64,000 nucleotides of DNA from Polyangiaceae bacterium (GTDB taxonomy: Bacteria; Myxococcota_A; Polyangia; Polyangiales; Polyangiaceae), in assembly GCA_041389725.1 (NCBI GenBank), contig JAWKRG010000011.1, positions 249,001 through 313,000 on the forward strand. The letters are read 5' to 3'. A model generated the notes under the pieces. It was not told where the DNA came from, did not search any database, and was given only the letters and a program-made list of their open reading frames with translations. Made by a program: the position numbers and the translations under genes. The number at the start of each line of letters is the position of its first letter. Position 1 is the first letter of the stretch. Of the stretch, positions 50,823-60,068 are shown in pieces.

Positions 50823-51512
50823 TCACGGGCCGAGCAGAAGAGTGCGCAGGGCGCGGGCGTCGCGAGTCCAGGCAACGTCTGGATGCGGCTGCAGCGGGGG
50901 CTCCGGCGAGAAGTAGACGGCGCGACAGCCTGCGTCCAGCGCGCCCCGCACGTCCGCCTCCCAGGAATCGCCAATGTGGCAGATCTGGTGAACCTCTACC
51001 TGCAGCCGTTCCGCGGCGTGGCGAAATATCCGTGGGTCCGGCTTCTCGATTCCGAGCTTGCCCGAGTCGGTGATATCCAAGAACGCCTCGCGCTTTCCCA
51101 GCTCTTCCACCAACTCCGCAAGGTGGCCTTCGGAGTTGGAAAGGATGCCGACACGCGCGCCGCGCTGGCCCAGCTCTTGGGCCAGCTCGAACATCCCGGG
51201 AATCGGACGGCGCCACAGGTTGCGACGAGGTTGCTCGGACCAGAGCCAGTCTACGGTTGGAGCCAGCGCTGGTTGGGGGCACCCAGCCGACACGAGCAGG
51301 CTTCGCATGAAGCTGGACCACGCAGCGAAACCCGTGGCAGCGCTGCGCTTGGCCTCGCCGTAAGCGCTCCAAGCGTCAGCCGCACCAGCGCGCAGGTCAG
51401 TTTCCTCCAGACGCAGGTCGCGTTCCTCGAGCCGGTGGACCAAGAAGGCGTAGTCCAACTCGGCGAGGGTCTGACCGAAGTCGAAGGTGATCGCGCCGGC
51501 TAGCCGAACCAT
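50823..51512 (-). CDS. HAD-superfamily hydrolase
   Basis: 229 residues. Motif I is ITFDFGQTLAEL: the nucleophile Asp is present, but the second Asp of DxDxT is Gly, as in many DFGxTL-type members. Motif II VGILSNSEGH, motif III KPDPRIF with its Lys and motif IV HIGDSWEADVRGA follow. A helical cap lies between about 15 and 90. Probably a small-molecule phosphatase; substrate unknown. Its start overlaps the dnaJ 3' end by 13 bases, and proC follows 23 bases later. Confidence 0.85.
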   Translation of the reverse strand: MVRLAGAITFDFGQTLAELDYAFLVHRLEERDLRLEETDLRAGAADAWSAYGEAKRSAATGFAAWSSFMRSLLVSAGCPQPALAPTVDWLWSEQPRRNLWRRPIPGMFELAQELGQRGARVGILSNSEGHLAELVEELGKREAFLDITDSGKLGIEKPDPRIFRHAAERLQVEVHQICHIGDSWEADVRGALDAGCRAVYFSPEPPLQPHPDVAWTRDARALRTLLLGP

Positions 51513-52588
51513 GTCTTCAGCTTCTCGAGGAAGGTGCGCTGCTGGGGCTGCACTTCCTCACCCAGCTCGCCTGCCAGCTGTTCAATCAGCTCTCGGGCTC
51601 GATCCGTGAGTTGCGTTGGCACCTCCACGCTCACCTCGACGAGTTGGTCGCCCCTGCCACCGCGAATGCGCCTGGGCATACCCTTGCCCTTTACCCGCAG
51701 CATGTTTCCAGGTTGGGTAGCGGGCGGCACACGCAGCTTGACCTTGCCGGAAAGCGTGGGGACGTCGATCTCGGAACCCAGCGCCGCCTGCGCGAAGGTG
51801 ATGGGCACTTCGCACACTACGTCATCGCCAGAGCGTTTGAAGAATGGATGGTCCTGGACCTGGATCGTGACCTCCAGATCGCCGGGAGCCGCTTCCGGGC
51901 GCAGGCGGTGTCCCGCTTGCTGAACTACGCGACTGGTGCCGCTGTCCACACCGGGTGGGATTTCGATGTCCGCTTTGCGCTTGTGCTTGGTCAGGCCCGT
52001 ACCTCTGCAGCGAGTGCAGTTGACCGTCGGGGTGCGACCGCGGCCTCTGCAGCGCGAGCAGGGGCGCTCCACCGCGAAGGGCAACACACCCTGGCGGAAC
52101 CGAACCTTGCCGCTTCCGCTGCAGGCAGAGCAGCTGACGATTTCGGTTTCTGGCTCACCGCCACTACCGCTACAGCGATCGCAGGTATCGGTGCAATCGT
52201 AGTGCACGACCTTGTCGCAGCCGGTTGCGGCTTCCTCCAAGGTGAGCGTCACCGTTTCCTTCACGTCCCCGCGCTGTCCCGTGCGCAACCCGAATGCGCC
52301 GAGCAGATCCCCGAACAACGCGTCCAGCGAGAGATCGAAATGGACGTGGTCCGGACCTGCGCCACCGGGACGGAAGGCCGCCTCTCCGTAGCGATCCCAA
52401 GCGGCCCGCTTCTCGGCATCCTCCAAGATCTGATAGGCCTGGTTCACTTCTTTGAAGCGCTCGACCGCGGACGGGTCGTCCTGATTTCGATCCGGATGAT
52501 GCTCCGCGGCCAGACGCCGAAACGCGCTACGAACATCCCCTGCCGAGGCATTGCGGTCCAGGCCAAGCACCTCGTAGGGGTCGCGCAT
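51500..52588 (-). CDS. dnaJ: chaperone DnaJ (type I, Hsp40)
   Basis: 362 residues. J domain with HPD at 31-33, a short Gly-poor linker, then four zinc-binding CxxCxGxG units (CDRCSGSG, CSACSGSG, CSRCRGRG, CTRCRGTG). C-terminal substrate-binding domains follow (GDLEVTIQVQDHPFFKRSGDD; VPTLSGKVKLRVPPATQPG). It stimulates DnaK ATPase and delivers unfolded clients. The usual long Gly/Phe region is almost absent. dnaK and grpE are not in the window. It heads a unit with the HAD gene and proC. Confidence 0.93.
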   Translation of the reverse strand: MRDPYEVLGLDRNASAGDVRSAFRRLAAEHHPDRNQDDPSAVERFKEVNQAYQILEDAEKRAAWDRYGEAAFRPGGAGPDHVHFDLSLDALFGDLLGAFGLRTGQRGDVKETVTLTLEEAATGCDKVVHYDCTDTCDRCSGSGGEPETEIVSCSACSGSGKVRFRQGVLPFAVERPCSRCRGRGRTPTVNCTRCRGTGLTKHKRKADIEIPPGVDSGTSRVVQQAGHRLRPEAAPGDLEVTIQVQDHPFFKRSGDDVVCEVPITFAQAALGSEIDVPTLSGKVKLRVPPATQPGNMLRVKGKGMPRRIRGGRGDQLVEVSVEVPTQLTDRARELIEQLAGELGEEVQPQQRTFLEKLKTWFG

Positions 52589-52703
52589 TCCGAGGCAAAT
52601 AGCACGGTCCCCTCGCGCGAGTAGACCCTAGGCCATCGGTCGCGACTCGCCAGCGAACTTCCGCCTCGGCAAAGCCCGACTTTTCGTTTTCGGCTCGCCC
52701 GAC

Positions 52704-52709
52704 TACCAT
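52704..52709 (+). promoter_or_regulatory. -10-like TACCAT before the PilZ gene
   Basis: TACCAT lies seven bases before ATG 52717. It overlaps the second of two GCCCGACT direct repeats (52674 and 52697) in the short dnaJ-PilZ divergent region. Confidence 0.4.
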
Positions 52710-52716
52710 CCTGGCC

Positions 52717-53127
52717 ATGAGCGCTTCCGACCGCCCCTCCGAGCGCCGCCTGTCGGGGCGAGCACCCATCGAGTTGAAGGTCGAGTACAAGCGCTTGAAC
52801 ACGTTCTTCGCGGACTACACCCGCAACATCTCACGGGGCGGCACCTTCATCACCACCGAGCGTCCGTTGCCCGTCGGCACCGAGTTCATATTCGCTCTAG
52901 GCATCCCCAAGCTGGGGGATCCCTTGCGCCTGCGGGGCAAGGTGATGTGGATCACACCGACGGAGGAGTCGACCTCGGCGAATCCCGCTGGGATGGGCAT
53001 CGAGTTTCAGTTCGACAGCGACGACGAGCGCAAGGACAAGATCCGCGTAGTGGAGGCTCTGCTGGTCGACGAGCTGGGCGACCACATCGCAGAACGCCTG
53101 CTCGGTCGCAAACCCGAGAACGCCTGA
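52717..53127 (+). CDS. PilZ-domain protein, TIGR02266 type
   Basis: 136 residues. RLSGR supplies the RxxxR motif and NISRGGTFI the (D/N)xSxxG motif, so both c-di-GMP binding signatures are present. VEYKRLNTFFADYTRNISRGG is typical of the TIGR02266 group found in myxobacteria, which includes PlpA-like regulators of motility. It should act as a stand-alone c-di-GMP receptor in the cytoplasm. The partner is unknown. Divergent from dnaJ. Confidence 0.88.
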   Translation: MSASDRPSERRLSGRAPIELKVEYKRLNTFFADYTRNISRGGTFITTERPLPVGTEFIFALGIPKLGDPLRLRGKVMWITPTEESTSANPAGMGIEFQFDSDDERKDKIRVVEALLVDELGDHIAERLLGRKPENA

Positions 53128-53194
53128 CGCCCACCGACGAGCACGCCGGTTTTCGTGGCGAGGGCGCCCCCGGCGTTGCCGCGCCGAAGCCTGC

Positions 53195-55408
53195 TCAGGG
53201 GACTTTGACGTTTTGGGGTAGCTTCACGCTCAAGGAGCCGGACTTGCGGGAAAGCAGGTCGCGAGCGATGGTGACCTCTACGAGTTCGATGGCGCGGCTC
53301 TTCGCGACTGGCGCCAGGCTGGTCAGGTCGTCGCCGCTCGGTTTGCGGTTGCGCATCGCGACGTAGAACTCCGCTTCCGTGCGTTGCACGAGAGTACGGG
53401 CGCCGTTCACCAAGGCCTTGTCACCCTGTTTGCCTCGCCCCCAGGCCGCCAGCTTCGCGGCCCAAGATCCGTTGTCCTCGATCTTGGCAAGCGCTTCCTG
53501 CACCAGGCCGTCGCCGGACACGCCTTTGACCTGTTCCACAAGACTGAGCCAGAGCGCGACGTAGATCAGGTCGTCGTCCGCCAGATCCGCGTCGAGGGCC
53601 TGACGCACGGCTTCCCGCGCCAGCGGAAGGTCGCCGAAGGTCAGCGCACGCCGCGCGGAATCCAGCACCGTCGCCGTCAGTTGCCGGAGGTCGCTGCGAG
53701 CTGCTTCGTAGGCACGCTCGGTCGCGCGTCGCGCGGCTTGCATCGCGCCGAAGTGCTCCAAGGTGCGCGCCAGCACCCGCTCCGCTCTGGCTGCGTTGGC
53801 TGAGCTGCGCGCGATCTCGCGCGCGTCCAGGGCGGCGTTCAGCGCTTCCACCAACGCGCTTTGCGCGCGCCCCGAGTCATTCAGATCACGATACACTTCG
53901 AACTTGCCCAAGGCGGCCTCTGCCTCGGAAATGCGTTCTCCCGACTTCTTCGCCAGGTTGGCCATCGCGTCTAGGGTCTTCAGAGCGCTCTGGGTCTCTC
54001 CGCGCTGCCGTTCGATTCCGGCCAGCATGCCGTAGGCTTCGAGGGTCGGCTCCAGCCGCACGGCGGCGCGCACCTGGGGTAGCGCCTTGTCGAGCTCGCC
54101 GGAGCGTGTCTCCAGTGCGGCCATCACGTAGTACAGGCGTCCGGCCGAAGGTCGCAGCTTGCCCAGATACGCGGGGCTTTCGGCGAGCTGCATGATGCGC
54201 TTCGCGGACGTGAAGGTGCGACGCGCCGCTGACAGGTTTCCGCTCTCGTCCTCGTCCACGATGGCTCGGAGGATCAAGGCCAAGGACCACGATAGCTCTT
54301 GGACACCCGGGCGCTCACCGAGCGCAGGCACCAGAACGAGGGGCGCCACCTCGGCCATGCCGTGTGCCACCAACTGCGCCGCCAGGGGAGCACCACCGCG
54401 CATGCTGTCGGGCTCGCTGCGGAAAAGCTCCACGGCCACGCCCCAGGCAGCTGCCTTCGCCAGGCCGACATCCATGGATGTTTCCGGGCGATCCACCTCC
54501 GCCGAAGCTTCGAACAACTGGTAGAGATCGCCCCACGCACCCGGGTCGTCGTCCTTCGCTGCCCGTTCCAGACGATCCGCTAGGCCGGCGGGAATGGCGC
54601 GCAGCAGATCTTCCCGTTCCAACACGCCAAGTGCGCCGCGTGCATCACCATGTCGCAGGTAGATGGCGACCAGGGATGCCCCCCCGGTCCGCACGGCGCG
54701 GTACGCTTCCACAGCTTCTTCACGCTCGGCGTTGGTGCGAATGGGAGACTCCGTGGCATTGAAGTCCAGGCCGGCCTTGAGCCACTCCAAGGTCAAAGAG
54801 CGCGCGCGGTCCAAGGTTTCGCGAGTGGGTTCCACCAAGGAGCGATTGGTTGCCGCCCGCTGTCGATCGCCCAGGTTGCGCATTGGACCGGCCGTAGACG
54901 GCATGGCAGCGAAACGCGCCATGGCTGCCAGATGTCCGTCCACGTCGCGACGCTCCGCACCATCGGGCAAGATCGATCGCAGCATGCCGTAGTACGCTTG
55001 CGAGCGCCCTTCGTCGCCTTGGCGCGCCACTTCACCCGCGCCGGATCGCAACGCAGCGGAGGCACCGCTGAGCATCGGTTGGCGCAGCTCACCGGCGCGC
55101 AGTAGGTAGGAGGCACCGGTCAGTGCGGCCATCCCGGCGGTGCGATTGGTGCCAAAGCGTCGAGCGGAGCGCAGGAACTGACGGCGCACCACACCTGCGA
55201 GGAGGTCCATGCGTTTGCTGTCGCGCTCGCCGGACAGCAACACTTGATAAGTGCTTTCGGCGAAGTCAGCGTCGGGGACCGGCGTTGGATTGACGGGGCC
55301 AAGGGGAGCCTCGGCGCCGGGTTGAGCTCCCGAGCCCCGGGCGGGTCCACACGCGGGGAGCGCGCAGGCGAGCAGGCAGGTGGCGAGGATGGCGCGCTTC
55401 AAAAGCAT
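53195..55408 (-). CDS. TPR-rich lipoprotein
   Basis: 737 residues. Signal ending LACALPAC, then an Ala/Pro-rich linker. From about residue 50 to the end the protein is helical with TPR-like pairs (YYVMAALETRSGELDKALPQVRAAV; GMLAGIERQRGETQSALKTL; ALTFGDLPLAREAVRQAL). It probably serves as a periplasmic scaffold bound to the outer membrane. It ends in basic, Ser-rich sequence. TAGACT lies six bases before the ATG. Divergent from the giant kinase gene; a functional link is possible but unproven. Confidence 0.75.
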   Translation of the reverse strand: MLLKRAILATCLLACALPACGPARGSGAQPGAEAPLGPVNPTPVPDADFAESTYQVLLSGERDSKRMDLLAGVVRRQFLRSARRFGTNRTAGMAALTGASYLLRAGELRQPMLSGASAALRSGAGEVARQGDEGRSQAYYGMLRSILPDGAERRDVDGHLAAMARFAAMPSTAGPMRNLGDRQRAATNRSLVEPTRETLDRARSLTLEWLKAGLDFNATESPIRTNAEREEAVEAYRAVRTGGASLVAIYLRHGDARGALGVLEREDLLRAIPAGLADRLERAAKDDDPGAWGDLYQLFEASAEVDRPETSMDVGLAKAAAWGVAVELFRSEPDSMRGGAPLAAQLVAHGMAEVAPLVLVPALGERPGVQELSWSLALILRAIVDEDESGNLSAARRTFTSAKRIMQLAESPAYLGKLRPSAGRLYYVMAALETRSGELDKALPQVRAAVRLEPTLEAYGMLAGIERQRGETQSALKTLDAMANLAKKSGERISEAEAALGKFEVYRDLNDSGRAQSALVEALNAALDAREIARSSANAARAERVLARTLEHFGAMQAARRATERAYEAARSDLRQLTATVLDSARRALTFGDLPLAREAVRQALDADLADDDLIYVALWLSLVEQVKGVSGDGLVQEALAKIEDNGSWAAKLAAWGRGKQGDKALVNGARTLVQRTEAEFYVAMRNRKPSGDDLTSLAPVAKSRAIELVEVTIARDLLSRKSGSLSVKLPQNVKVP

Positions 55409-55414
55409 TCGGCG

Positions 55415-55420
55415 AGTCTA
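55415..55420 (-). promoter_or_regulatory. -10-like TAGACT, leaderless start at 55408
   Basis: TAGACT, CGCCGA, then ATG 55408; six-base spacer, no Shine-Dalgarno. Confidence 0.5.
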
Positions 55421-55555
55421 CCCATCCACGAGCACGGTGCGAGCCCTGGGTACACAGGGCCCGCCAGGCGAGTCGCGGCAGGCCAGAAGGGGCGGCGAAG
55501 GGGCGGAAATCACCGGGGCTTGTCCCGAAAGTCTCGGGTCAGACCAGAATCCGGC

Positions 55556-55561
55556 TAGGAT
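55556..55561 (+). promoter_or_regulatory. -10-like TAGGAT of the giant kinase gene
   Basis: TAGGAT ends ten bases before ATG 55572; no ribosome site. Predicts a leader of about four bases. Confidence 0.4.
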
Positions 55562-55571
55562 TTCAGCGCCC

Positions 55572-58500
55572 ATGACCGAGGGAACTGCCTCCCAACCGCC
55601 GGAGCGCCTGGCCGACTTCGAGATCATTCGTCGGCTGGGCGCGGGCGGAATGGCGGAGGTCTTCCTCGCCAAGAAGCGCGGTGCCGAGGGCACCTACAAA
55701 CTGTTGGTCGTCAAGCGCATCTTGCCGGCCTACGGATCGTCGCGGCGATTTCGATCCATGTTCGCCGAAGAAGCGCAGCTCGCGACACGGCTGAATCATC
55801 CAAACATCGTCCAAGTCTACGACTTCCAAGATTACGGCGATGAGGGTCAGCTACTCAGCATGGAGTACGTAGAGGGGCCGGATCTGCGCAAGGTGATGCG
55901 CGCAGCGGCGCATGCTCGCACGCGCGTCCCACCATGGGTTGCCGCCTACGTGGTTGCGGAGGTCGCCAAAGGGTTGCACTACGCGCATGAGCGTCGCAAC
56001 GAGGGTGGCGAGCCCCTCGACATCGTTCACCGCGATGTCAGCCCGCAGAACATTTTGCTGAGCTTCGAAGGTGCAATCAAAGTCGCGGACTTCGGCATCG
56101 CGTCGGCCAACCTGTTTCGCGAGGAGCCTGGCGTGCTGAAAGGCAAGACCGCCTACATGTCTCCGGAGCAGGCGCGTGGCGAGCGCGTCGACCGTCGCAG
56201 CGACCTCTATTCGCTCGGTGTCGTCTTCCACGAGCTACTGACCGGGCGACCGCTGCATGGCGCTGCGGATGGCAACGAGTTGTTGGAAGTCGTGCGCGCC
56301 GGGGCCGTGGAACCGCCCAGCACCTTCGCGCGCGAGGTGCCGCCAGAACTCGAAGTCATCGTGATGCGCGCCCTGTCAAAGCTGCCCGACGAGCGCTACG
56401 CCACGGCACGCGAGTTCGCTGCCGCCATCACTCGGGCGTTGTTTTCAAAGCAGCAGCTGGTCGATTCCCACGTGGTGGAGGGCGTGATCGGTCAGCTCGT
56501 GAGCCGAGAGCACACGTCGCCGGGCGTCGACGAAATGGGACAGGAGGCGGGCGAGAGTCACTTCGGCGACGAAGGTGATAGCGCGCTGGCCGTCGAGAGC
56601 GAGCCCGTCGGCGAACCGCCGCGGGTCAGTGACGAACCGACTGGGCCTGGCCGCCCAATGGAGCATCGCCTGCGAGAACGCGCCGGACGCGAAGTCCGCC
56701 ACGTTGCGGTGGTGACGCTTCGGTTGCATGGCGTCCAAGCCTTGGCGCGCAGCATGGGTGAAGCCGCTGCAGCTCGCCACGTCGATCAGCTGCGCGGCAT
56801 GCTCGACCAGATTGCCTACAAGCGCGGTGCGCGCTTGTCCTGGGCAGCAGAGCGCGCCGCACCTGGCGAGAAGGGTGAACCCTCGACGACGGCCCGCGCT
56901 GTCGTGGGCCTGATGGAGAATCCCGCGCGGGCAGCTGCCGACGCAGCCTGGCTCGCCGTCGACGTGCACGAGGCCATCCACGGTGCCTGCGACGACTTGC
57001 CCGTGGCACTGAAGACGAGCGTTGGCATCGTGCGTGGCATCGCGACTGGACGTCGCGACAAGGCTGGGCACCTCATCGACCACGAACTGCAGGAGTCCGC
57101 TGACTACCTGGCCACGCTCTTGGGGGAGCGCGCGCCTGCCGAGGTGACCTGGGTCGCCGGCGGCCTGTATCGTCTCGTGCGGCGTGACTTCAAGTGGGAC
57201 GACGCACCCACCATCGCCATCGAGGACGCCGAAAAGCGAGCACTGCCCGAAAACATGCGCATCTACTCCCTCGTGCGGCCTCTGACCCGCGAGGAACGCA
57301 AAGAGGCGGCGGCTGAGGTGGGGCGCGAGCTGGTTGGACGTGACGCGGAGCTCGCGGATCTACAGGCGGCCTACCACCACAGCGTGTCGTCGGCAGTCGT
57401 CGGAGGACAGGGCCTGGTCACGGCCCGTGTCATCTATGGCGAGATGGGCATCGGCAAAAGTGCCCTGGTGCAGACCTTCTTGGCAGAACTGCCAGAGGTG
57501 GCTCGTGTGATGCGCGTTGAATGCTCCCCGGCCCGCAGTGAGCTGCCTTTCGCCAATGTGGCCGAGTGGCTTCGTCAGCTCACGGGTGTGCGACCGGAAG
57601 ACAGCGTCCAAGAGGCGCGGAACACCATCGTGGACGAGCTGGGTGATTTCGCCGCCGGGGATGCTGGTGAGGAGATCGCCGTGCGCTTGGCGGAGGTCGC
57701 CACTGGGCGGGTGGCGCACGCCGTGGACGAGGGCGACGCAGCACGCCATCGCAAGCTGGTGGCTTCGGGCATGCGGCGCTTCATCGCCCGCACGGCCATG
57801 CAAGCGCCCTTGGTCATCGTCGTCGAAGGGCTGCAGTGGAGTGACCGCGCGAGTCTCGAGCTGGTTTCCGAGCTCATTCGTCGCGAAGACCCCATGCCGG
57901 TGTTGGCGCTGCTGGTCACGCGCCCCGACGATCGCGTCACGCAGTTCATCGACGGGATCGTCCGCATCGAATTGAAGGGGCTGAGTCCCGATCACCAGTT
58001 GGAACTCGCCTCCGCCCACGTCGGCGCGACCGCGGGCGTGGCGCAGGTCTGCGCCGACTTGATCCCACGTGCCGCCGGCAACCCCTTCTTTCTACTGGAA
58101 ATGCTGGATGCGCTCCTGGAGCGCGGCGCCCTGGAACTGCGCGAACGCGAGGACGGCTCCCAGGAGATCGTGCGCATCGAACGCCCGGGTGGAGTCGTGG
58201 CGCAGGCGCTGCCGTCTACGCTCGAGCAGTTGATCGCAGATCGCCTGGGCGAACTGCCCACCGAGGAACAGGCAGTGATGGAGTGGTTGGCGGTTGCCGG
58301 TGGCCCCTTGTCCGCCAGTGACCTCAACGCGCTTTGTGGGCATGACACCGAGGATGCGGTCGTGCGTCTTTGCGCGAGGGGCCTGTGTGATTCCCGGGAA
58401 GACGACGTGGACGTGCGCCATCCCTTGGCGCGCGACGTGGCCTATCGCTCCCTGGACAAGAAGCGCCGCGCCGACATGCATCGTCAACTCGGTGAGCGGC

Positions 58501-60068
58501 TGGCCCAGTCCCCCTTGGCGGGAGGACTCACGGCGGCGATCGTCGCACGCCACTTGGCCCGAGGCCATGCGCGCAGCAAAGCAGCGGAACTCTACATCGT
58601 GGCCGCGGGGGCTGCTCGCTCCAGCTACCAGAGCAAGCTTTCCACACGCTACTACCGCCGGGCGATTGCCCTGCTCGACGAAGGCGATCTGCGACTGTTC
58701 GATGCCCACGAGGCGCTGGAGAACATGTGTCGCGTCCAGGGACGCTGGCGCGAGCGCCGCCGTCATCTCGTTGCCTTGCGTCGCCTGGCACGCCGCTCCG
58801 GCAATCCCGAGTGGGTGGCCAGTGCGTTGCTGCACACGGCTCGATTCGAACTCGACGAGGGGCACTTGGCTCGTGGGTTGACCTCGGCGCAGCGCGCGGA
58901 GCACGTGTCGCGGCAGGCGAAGTCACCGCATCTAGAGGTGCAAGCCGAGGTGTTGACCGCAGAAATGCTGCGAGATCTGGGGGACATGCAGGGTGCCCTC
59001 GCTGCCTGCGATCGGGCCCTTTCTGCCAGTCAAAGCGCCGATGTTCCGATGAGCGTGCGCGCGGACGTGCTCCGTACTCGCGGCACCTTGTTGCGCCGCG
59101 TCGGTCGCGTGCACGAGGCGGTGGAGGCCCATGCCGAAGCGATCGCAGTGTTTCGACAGGTCGGCGCGCGGCGTATGGAAGCGCGCGCCAAGAACTCCCT
59201 TGCATTCACCATGTTCGTGCTCGGCCGTTTCGAGGATGCGATTGCCCTGGCCTTGGACGCAATCCGCATCGATCTGGCGATTGGCGGGCGCTTTCAGATC
59301 GCCAAGACCCTTTCGAACATCGGTCAATGCTACTCGCGAATGGGCGACATGGAGCGCGGGCTCGCCTACTTGACGCGCGCACGCGAAGCTCACGAACGCT
59401 ACGGCGATCAGGACGCACGCGCGGACACTCTGCTGTGTACGGCAGAGGTGCTGCTGGAGACCGGCAACGTGGCCGCCGCGGATACGCTGGTGGGTGACGC
59501 GGGCGCGCTGACCGCGGTAACCGGGAGCGCCTACGATTCCGTACACGAGAAGATCCTCCGCGCGCTGCTGGCAAGGCGCAGCGGTGACTCCAGCACGGCG
59601 GTCATGCACGCCTTCGACGCGCGGCAAGCCGCCGAGGCGCAGGCGTACGTTGCGTTTCACTTCTACGCAATGGCCGTGGAGGCAGCGGCGCGCGTGGACA
59701 TTGGCGAAGCGCACACAGGCATCCTGCTGGCTACGACGGCCATGGGCGCCATCGAAACCGTGCAGGGGTCCGAGTACGGTCTCGAAACGCGCACCTTGTG
59801 TTGCGAGGCCCTGCAAACGGCCAAGTCGCCACAGGCGAAGGAAATGCGGGAGCGCGCCGCGCGCTACGCAAGAAGCCTGTTGGCTGCGATTCGAGAGCCG
59901 GATCTCCGGCGCAAATTCGCTGCCCGTCAGGTGGTGTCCGCCCTAGTCGGGGCGATTGACGAACACGAGCTCGACGCAAGTGCACCCGCTGCCAAGCGCG
60001 ACGACCCACTCGCCGTGAGAGAAAGCGTGCAGCCAGCTTCCGACAAAGGTAGCGTCTCGCCTTCGTGA
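55572..60068 (+). CDS. giant Ser/Thr kinase with cyclase-like, AAA ATPase and TPR domains
   Basis: 1498 residues from ATG 55572. Kinase domain at about 14-295: GAGGMAEVF, Lys48, HRDVSPQN (His153-Asp155) and DFG at 173. The usual Lys of the HRDxKxxN loop is Ser, a variant frequent in myxobacterial kinases. At about 375-540 is a region patterned like a class III nucleotide cyclase (HVAVVTLRLHGVQALAR...TSVGIVRGIATG) without clear metal Asp residues. The AAA_16 ATPase follows: LVGRDAELADLQ, Walker A GEMGIGKSA (about 623), Walker B LVIVVEGLQWSD (about 747). TPR repeats fill about 1000-1450. This resembles STAND-type switches. Its stop overlaps the patatin start (GTGA). Confidence 0.9.
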   Translation: MTEGTASQPPERLADFEIIRRLGAGGMAEVFLAKKRGAEGTYKLLVVKRILPAYGSSRRFRSMFAEEAQLATRLNHPNIVQVYDFQDYGDEGQLLSMEYVEGPDLRKVMRAAAHARTRVPPWVAAYVVAEVAKGLHYAHERRNEGGEPLDIVHRDVSPQNILLSFEGAIKVADFGIASANLFREEPGVLKGKTAYMSPEQARGERVDRRSDLYSLGVVFHELLTGRPLHGAADGNELLEVVRAGAVEPPSTFAREVPPELEVIVMRALSKLPDERYATAREFAAAITRALFSKQQLVDSHVVEGVIGQLVSREHTSPGVDEMGQEAGESHFGDEGDSALAVESEPVGEPPRVSDEPTGPGRPMEHRLRERAGREVRHVAVVTLRLHGVQALARSMGEAAAARHVDQLRGMLDQIAYKRGARLSWAAERAAPGEKGEPSTTARAVVGLMENPARAAADAAWLAVDVHEAIHGACDDLPVALKTSVGIVRGIATGRRDKAGHLIDHELQESADYLATLLGERAPAEVTWVAGGLYRLVRRDFKWDDAPTIAIEDAEKRALPENMRIYSLVRPLTREERKEAAAEVGRELVGRDAELADLQAAYHHSVSSAVVGGQGLVTARVIYGEMGIGKSALVQTFLAELPEVARVMRVECSPARSELPFANVAEWLRQLTGVRPEDSVQEARNTIVDELGDFAAGDAGEEIAVRLAEVATGRVAHAVDEGDAARHRKLVASGMRRFIARTAMQAPLVIVVEGLQWSDRASLELVSELIRREDPMPVLALLVTRPDDRVTQFIDGIVRIELKGLSPDHQLELASAHVGATAGVAQVCADLIPRAAGNPFFLLEMLDALLERGALELREREDGSQEIVRIERPGGVVAQALPSTLEQLIADRLGELPTEEQAVMEWLAVAGGPLSASDLNALCGHDTEDAVVRLCARGLCDSREDDVDVRHPLARDVAYRSLDKKRRADMHRQLGERLAQSPLAGGLTAAIVARHLARGHARSKAAELYIVAAGAARSSYQSKLSTRYYRRAIALLDEGDLRLFDAHEALENMCRVQGRWRERRRHLVALRRLARRSGNPEWVASALLHTARFELDEGHLARGLTSAQRAEHVSRQAKSPHLEVQAEVLTAEMLRDLGDMQGALAACDRALSASQSADVPMSVRADVLRTRGTLLRRVGRVHEAVEAHAEAIAVFRQVGARRMEARAKNSLAFTMFVLGRFEDAIALALDAIRIDLAIGGRFQIAKTLSNIGQCYSRMGDMERGLAYLTRAREAHERYGDQDARADTLLCTAEVLLETGNVAAADTLVGDAGALTAVTGSAYDSVHEKILRALLARRSGDSSTAVMHAFDARQAAEAQAYVAFHFYAMAVEAAARVDIGEAHTGILLATTAMGAIETVQGSEYGLETRTLCCEALQTAKSPQAKEMRERAARYARSLLAAIREPDLRRKFAARQVVSALVGAIDEHELDASAPAAKRDDPLAVRESVQPASDKGSVSPS

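Noticed and set aside
49957..51372. Long open frame extending proC upstream to 51372
   Set aside because: The NAD(P)-binding glycine motif, normally within the first ten residues, starts right after ATG 50799, and the extension overlaps the HAD gene.
52674..52704. GCCCGACT direct repeats 23 bases apart before the PilZ gene as an operator pair
   Set aside because: Only two short GC-rich copies; too weak to claim beyond mentioning them.
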